From: Leucothrix mucor
GTDB taxonomy: Bacteria; Pseudomonadota; Gammaproteobacteria; Thiotrichales; Thiotrichaceae
Direction of reading: 5' to 3'
DNA: 10,430 bases
Assembly (NCBI GenBank): GCA_011322515.1
Contig: DRMS01000181.1
Coordinates: 1-10,430 of the forward strand
The position numbers were made by a program, and so were the translations under genes. This document shows, one piece after another, positions 8,154-10,430 of the stretch. The stretch's first letter is position 1, and each line of letters starts with the position of its first letter. The notes under the pieces were generated by a model that saw nothing but the letters and a program-made list of their open reading frames with translations, made no database searches and was not told where the DNA came from.

Positions 8154-8370
8154 TAATTAAAAAATCTTCTTCAATTCCCTGAGTGAGAATTTTTATGCGT
8201 TGCTCTGCATTATTTAATGATGATTGACAGATTCTGGTTAAGGAAATCCCTTTTTCAAAATTTTTTAATGCCGCATCTAATGATAAATCATCCTGCTCCA
8301 TTTGTGTGATTAATGACTCTAGTTTAGTCATGGCAGATTCAAAATCTAGCTGTTTGGATTGTTTGCTCAT
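8143..8370 (-). CDS. xseB: Exodeoxyribonuclease VII small subunit
   Basis: 75 residues, the normal size. XseB binds several copies per XseA to form exonuclease VII, a single-strand DNA exonuclease of mismatch repair and DNA damage processing. The family's core is visible: FESAMTKLESLITQMEQDDL then SLDAALKNFEKGISL (10-44), two helices that pair as a coiled coil, then CQSSLNNAEQRIKIL. The stop overlaps the ispA start by 11 bases, so the genes are translationally linked. xseB-ispA-dxs is the standard gammaproteobacterial order. The start is preceded by a poor Shine-Dalgarno (TTAGCGA). XseA is not in this window. Confidence 0.93.
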   Translation of the reverse strand: MSKQSKQLDFESAMTKLESLITQMEQDDLSLDAALKNFEKGISLTRICQSSLNNAEQRIKILTQGIEEDFLINEP

Positions 8371-8386
8371 TCGCTAATAGTCGTTG

Positions 8387-8416
8387 TTCATACCTAAAAA
8401 AGCAAGAATTTATCAA
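8387..8416 (-). promoter_or_regulatory. Candidate sigma-70 promoter of xseB-ispA-dxs
   Basis: Read on the minus strand, TTGATA (8416-8411, 5 of 6 to consensus) is followed after 18 bases by TATGAA (8392-8387, 4 of 6). The start of transcription would fall only about 10 bases before the xseB ATG, giving a very short leader. It is the best pair in the 56 bases between xseB and the palindromic element. Confidence 0.4.
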
Positions 8417-8426
8417 AATTCTTATA

Positions 8427-8748
8427 AGGAAGTTTAAAAAAATTAAGTTCCCCTATTGAGCTGATATTTTATTTCTGATTGGATTATCTCAATTGTTGCA
8501 TAGTTATTCTACGCAACAATTGAAATCATTCAATCAGGGATAAAAGGGCGATCAAGAGGGTAAGGAACGTGCACGAAACAACTTCCCAATCTCTAACTTG
8601 CCTTTTTATCCCCGCTTGGATGATCTCATTCGTTGCGTAGAGTGACTATGCGCCTCATGAGTTCATCCAATCTGAAATAAAAATTCTGCGTTAGAACTTC
8701 GGGAAGTTATTCCATGCATGTTCCCAACTTAATTTTTTTAGAGTTCCT
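8427..8748. mobile_element. Nested palindromic MITE-like element (non-coding, 322 bp)
   Basis: The outer ends 8427-8449 and 8726-8748 are 23-bp inverted repeats with 21 matches, each with a run of seven A or T. Inside lie two inverted copies of an 83-base block (8467-8549 and 8600-8682), clearly related though diverged. Each block is itself a hairpin: 8477-8503 with 8509-8535 (loop TTATT), and about 8615-8640 with 8646-8671 (loop AGTGA). The right part, 8563-8725, recurs at 10289. There is no open reading frame of note, so any movement would need a transposase supplied elsewhere. It sits between the divergent xseB and small-peptide promoters. No target-site duplication is evident. Confidence 0.75.
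8563..8725. repeat. 163-bp repeat unit, copy A (complete), with 25-bp imperfect terminal inverted repeats
   Basis: Ends 8563-8587 (AGGAACGTGCACGAAACAAC then TTCCC) and 8701-8725 pair as inverted repeats at 20 of 25 positions. The left boundary is confirmed because homology with copy B at 10289 begins exactly at the same base and the flanks differ. The centre is a 26-base stem (8615-8640 / 8646-8671) that ends in GCGTAG-AGTGA-CTATGC. Confidence 0.85.
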
Positions 8749-8776
8749 AAGGAATAGTGCTAAAAATTTATGGCGC

Positions 8777-8805
8777 TTGATAAGAATATCGTAATACACT
8801 ATTAT
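8777..8805 (+). promoter_or_regulatory. Strong sigma-70-type promoter for the 30-residue peptide gene
   Basis: TTGATA (8777-8782, 5 of 6) and TATTAT (8800-8805, 5 of 6) are separated by exactly 17 bases. The predicted start near 8812 gives a leader of about 28 bases to the ATG at 8840. This is the best promoter match noticed in the window. Confidence 0.7.
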
Positions 8806-8839
8806 TTCAGCAGTTACCTACCGTTTATAGGAGAAAAAT

Positions 8840-8932
8840 ATGTTTAGCTTAGATTATGGTTTACCTCTCACACTAGTTATTGCACTTATTCTTTTTGCTT
8901 GGTTTAGTTTTTTCTCAGTTGTTTTTTCCTGA
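8840..8932 (+). CDS. 30-residue single-pass hydrophobic peptide, function unknown
   Basis: The peptide begins MFSLDYGLPLTLVIALILFA and ends WFSFFSVVFS. After a short polar start (Ser3, Asp5) nearly everything is hydrophobic, enough for one membrane helix, and there is no positive charge. AGGAGA (8829-8834) lies 5 bases before the ATG, the cleanest ribosome binding site in the window. The gene has its own promoter (8777-8805) and a strong terminator (8959-8980), so it forms a monocistronic transcript of about 170 bases. I do not recognise a family. Possibilities are a small accessory subunit of a membrane complex (as CydX is for cytochrome bd), a membrane stress peptide, or a type I toxin-like peptide. 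No antisense RNA was identified. The signals make translation likely; the function is open. Confidence 0.7.
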   Translation: MFSLDYGLPLTLVIALILFAWFSFFSVVFS

Positions 8933-8952
8933 TAAATTAAGCAATTAAGCAT

Positions 8953-8980
8953 AAAAAAGCCGCTAAATAGCGGCTTTTTT
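8953..8980. terminator. Bidirectional intrinsic terminator
   Basis: A-tract (8953-8958), stem GCCGCT (8959-8964) with AGCGGC (8969-8974), loop AAAT, then T-tract (8975-8980). It ends the small-peptide transcript 20 bases after its stop. Because of the A-tract it also reads as a terminator on the minus strand, where it could stop transcripts coming from rpoH. Confidence 0.9.
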
Positions 8981-9287
8981 ATGGCATGGGTGTGATTCAA
9001 ACTGCGATAAAATCTGAAATTCTCTGGGCTTTAGTAAAAAATATCTGTTTATAACGGATTCTGTTAGTGCTGTAACAAGCTGATATATATAATTAAAATA
9101 TATGAATAATAAGTAAAGTCATAGCAAATAACCCGCATCTTCGACAAGCTCAGGGAACTAGCTTCCTGAGCTTGTCGAAGAGTGCGCGGGTGAATAGGCA
9201 GAAACATTAACTGTCCCGCCTTAAATTGGTAGCCTAAGATGGGTAGAATCATTGCTTAGAACTTCCTTAGTCCCTCATTTTAGAGTT
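8981..9287. other. Gene-free spacer between the terminator and the rpoH stop
   Basis: 307 bases with no supported gene. It holds the palindrome at 9131-9191. Apart from that I see only AT-rich sequence without clear promoters. A 62-codon open frame on the minus strand (9252-9064) runs through the palindrome and is not credible. Confidence 0.6.
9131..9191. repeat. REP-like palindrome, second type (CTTCGACAAGCTCAGG)
   Basis: CTTCGACAAGCTCAGG (9139-9154) is perfectly complementary to CCTGAGCTTGTCGAAG (9165-9180), with a GGAACTAGCT-type loop. Outer bases ACCCGC (9131-9136) and GCGGGT (9186-9191) pair again around an internal bulge. It shares CTTCGAC and GCTCAGG with the element at 5269-5321 but has AA where that one has TCG, on both arms. 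It lies about 100 bases beyond the rpoH stop. Confidence 0.9.
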
Positions 9288-10148
9288 TTATGCGACAACA
9301 GATTCCTGAATTTTCTTAATCGCATTGCTTTCTAGCTGACGAATACGTTCAGCAGATATTCCATATTTACTCGCAAGGTCTTGCAAAGTCGCTTTTTTAT
9401 CAGTCAACCAGCGACTTGCTAAAATATCTTTACTACGATCATCTAGTTTAGCTAATGCCTTAGTAAATAAAGATTTTTTATGATCTTGCCAATCTTCCTC
9501 CTCCAATGCTTCTAAGGGATCAGGTTGATCATTTTTCAAGTATAAACTAGGCGAGTAAGCATTATCGTCATCTTCCTGTCCTGGCGATAGATCAAAGCCC
9601 ATATCAATGCCGCTCATGCGCTTTTCCATTTCCATCACATCTTTACTAGTAACACCTAGCGTATCAGCAACATCATTGACTTCAGCCTGATTTAACCAAC
9701 CTAAACGCTTCTTGCTACTGCGAAGATTGAAAAATAATTTACGCTGTGCTTTAGTTGTAGCAACTTTTACAATTTTCCAATTACGCAAGATATACTCATG
9801 CATTTCTGCACGAATCCAGTGAACGGCAAATGATACTAAGCGCACATTCATGGTTGGATCAAAGCGCTTAACCGCTTTCATTAAACCGACATTGCCTTCT
9901 TGAACTAAATCAGCCAATGGTAAACCATAGCCGTTATATCCACGTGCAACCTTAATGACAAAACGTAAATTATGCAAAATCAACATCCGCGCAGCATCAA
10001 GATCCTCACTATCGCGCAAGCGAAATGCCAGCTCTTTCTCTTCTGCTATCGTTAACACAGGTAATTCATGTACTGATTGAATGTAGTTATCAATACTTCC
10101 TGCGGTGACGGGAATTAATTGGTTATGTATTGTATGTGTACTGATCAT
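9288..10148 (-). CDS. rpoH: RNA polymerase heat-shock sigma factor RpoH (sigma-32)
   Basis: 286 residues, the normal size. RpoH directs RNA polymerase to heat-shock genes for chaperones and proteases. Region 2 is clear: NLRFVIKVARGYNGYGLPLA then DLVQEGNVGLMKAVKRFDP (60-98) and RLVSFAVHWIRAEMHEYILR (103-122). The RpoH-specific box is QRKLFFNLR (135-143). Region 4.2 carries the helix-turn-helix LQDLASKYGISAERIRQLES (255-274). Residues 186-220 form an acidic linker. ATG 10148 is supported by AAGAGA (10160-10155) 6 bases upstream. Upstream lie a hairpin (10170-10208) and a perfect CIRCE operator (10216-10242) inside the likely promoter, so HrcA repression is expected in addition to any other control. 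The likely terminator is 8953-8980. The gene is complete and shows no unusual residues. Confidence 0.96.
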   Translation of the reverse strand: MISTHTIHNQLIPVTAGSIDNYIQSVHELPVLTIAEEKELAFRLRDSEDLDAARMLILHNLRFVIKVARGYNGYGLPLADLVQEGNVGLMKAVKRFDPTMNVRLVSFAVHWIRAEMHEYILRNWKIVKVATTKAQRKLFFNLRSSKKRLGWLNQAEVNDVADTLGVTSKDVMEMEKRMSGIDMGFDLSPGQEDDDNAYSPSLYLKNDQPDPLEALEEEDWQDHKKSLFTKALAKLDDRSKDILASRWLTDKKATLQDLASKYGISAERIRQLESNAIKKIQESVVA

Positions 10149-10169
10149 AGTTTATCTCTTTTTCATGAT

Positions 10170-10208
10170 GTAGCACGGTAAATGCTAACACAACATTTAC
10201 CGTGCTAC
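10170..10208. promoter_or_regulatory. Perfect 15-bp hairpin in the rpoH leader
   Basis: GTAGCACGGTAAATG (10170-10184) is perfectly complementary to CATTTACCGTGCTAC (10194-10208), with a 9-base loop. On the rpoH mRNA it ends 9 bases before the AAGAGA site, and the predicted transcription start (about 10206) falls inside its first arm, so the message would begin with a stem-loop. Its outer TAGCAC and GTGCTA match six bases of each CIRCE half. It may be an RNA structure or a second operator. There is no U-tract, so it is not a terminator for rpoH. Confidence 0.75.
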
Positions 10209-10212
10209 CGAT

Positions 10213-10242
10213 ATTTTAGCACTCTAATGGTCAGAGTGCTAA
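10213..10242 (-). promoter_or_regulatory. Candidate sigma-70 promoter of rpoH, overlapped by CIRCE
   Basis: On the minus strand, TTAGCA (10242-10237, 4 of 6) and TAAAAT (10218-10213, 5 of 6) are 18 bases apart. The -35 box lies in one CIRCE arm and the -10 box touches the other, so a bound repressor would block polymerase. Another possible -10, TATATC, lies just upstream but has a poor -35. Confidence 0.5.
10216..10242. promoter_or_regulatory. CIRCE operator (HrcA-binding site), perfect consensus
   Basis: TTAGCACTC (10216-10224), a 9-base spacer TAATGGTCA, then GAGTGCTAA (10234-10242). This is an exact match to the CIRCE consensus TTAGCACTC-N9-GAGTGCTAA recognised by the heat-shock repressor HrcA. 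It lies 68 bases upstream of the rpoH start codon. No other gene in the window is positioned to use it; a gene beyond the right edge transcribed rightward cannot be excluded, though the repeat copy at 10289 intervenes. Confidence 0.95.
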
Positions 10243-10288
10243 TTGAAGATATAGTTCCTTGGTATCTTAGTATTGACTGTGTATATTT

Positions 10289-10430
10289 AGGAACGTGCAT
10301 GAAACAACTTCCCGATCTCTAACTTGCCTTTTTATCCCAGCTTGGATGATCTCATTCGTTGCGTAGAGTAACTATGCGCCTCATGAGTTCATCCAATCTG
10401 AAATAAAAATTCTGCGTTAGAACTTCGGGA
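10289..10430. repeat. MITE-like repeat, copy B (cut by the window end)
   Basis: This stretch matches 8563-8704 without gaps at 138 of 142 bases, in direct orientation. The differences are single substitutions; three lie in the left 60 bases and one in the loop (GTGACT against GTAACT). The central hairpin falls at about 10341-10366 / 10372-10397. The last 21 bases of the unit, including the right terminal repeat, would lie just past the window. Confidence 0.95.

Noticed and set aside
8379..8393. Tiny minus-strand leader frame (ATG, four codons, stop) just before xseB
   Set aside because: It overlaps the predicted -10 box and start of transcription, has no ribosome binding site, and is expected by chance.
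8404..8423. AT-only 8-bp hairpin near the xseB promoter (AAGAATTT / AAATTCTT)
   Set aside because: Low-complexity, weak stem that overlaps the candidate -35 box; not distinguishable from chance in AT-rich DNA.
8415..8760. Target-site duplication flanking the nested palindromic element
   Set aside because: The flanks (CTTATA on the left, AAGGAA on the right) do not match, and a TA duplication does not fit the alignment of the terminal repeats.
9064..9252. 62-codon open frame on the minus strand downstream of rpoH
   Set aside because: It runs straight through the 9131-9191 palindrome, has no ribosome binding site and no protein-like composition; it is a by-product of the repeat.

Overview
The window looks like a chromosomal segment of an AT-rich gammaproteobacterium. 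The evidence is the gene order xseB-ispA-dxs on one strand, a sigma-32 type rpoH with the RpoH box, and an AmpG-family muropeptide permease. A sulfur-oxidising Thiotrichales-like lineage is my guess, because short palindromes of the CTTCGAC..GCTCAGG kind are common in such genomes. The sequence itself does not fix the order.

Layout, left to right. (1) 1-2681, plus strand: the 3' part of a Lys/Glu-rich gene whose frame is still open at the window edge, followed 4 bases later by an 800-residue membrane-anchored protein. That protein has the overall architecture of a class A penicillin-binding protein (GT51 plus transpeptidase folds), but its catalytic motifs have been replaced. (2) 2844-5233, plus strand: xthA (exonuclease III/AP endonuclease) overlapping an ampG-like permease by 4 bases. 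The permease carries a tandem duplication in a loop. (3) 5269-5321: a perfect 23-bp-stem palindrome between convergent genes. (4) 8370-5351, minus strand: xseB, ispA and dxs, an isoprenoid-precursor operon. (5) 8371-8839: a gene-free divergent intergenic region filled by a nested palindromic, MITE-like element. (6) 8777-8980: a compact complete transcription unit (promoter, ribosome binding site, 30-residue hydrophobic peptide, intrinsic terminator) that has no longer open frame and is easily missed. (7) 9131-9191: a second palindrome of the same broad type as the one at 5269. (8) 10148-9288, minus strand: rpoH, preceded by a perfect CIRCE operator embedded in its predicted promoter and by a 15-bp hairpin in its leader. 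(9) 10289-10430: a second copy (138 of 142 bases identical) of the MITE-like element, cut by the window end.

Functional themes. Region 1 and ampG point to peptidoglycan metabolism. DXS makes deoxyxylulose phosphate and IspA makes farnesyl diphosphate, which feeds undecaprenyl carrier and quinone synthesis. RpoH is the heat-shock sigma factor, and the CIRCE site implies that the HrcA repressor controls it, linking two heat-shock circuits that are usually separate. The most notable items are the CIRCE-rpoH arrangement with its leader hairpin, the pseudo-PBP, the 30-residue peptide unit and the nested palindromic repeat family.
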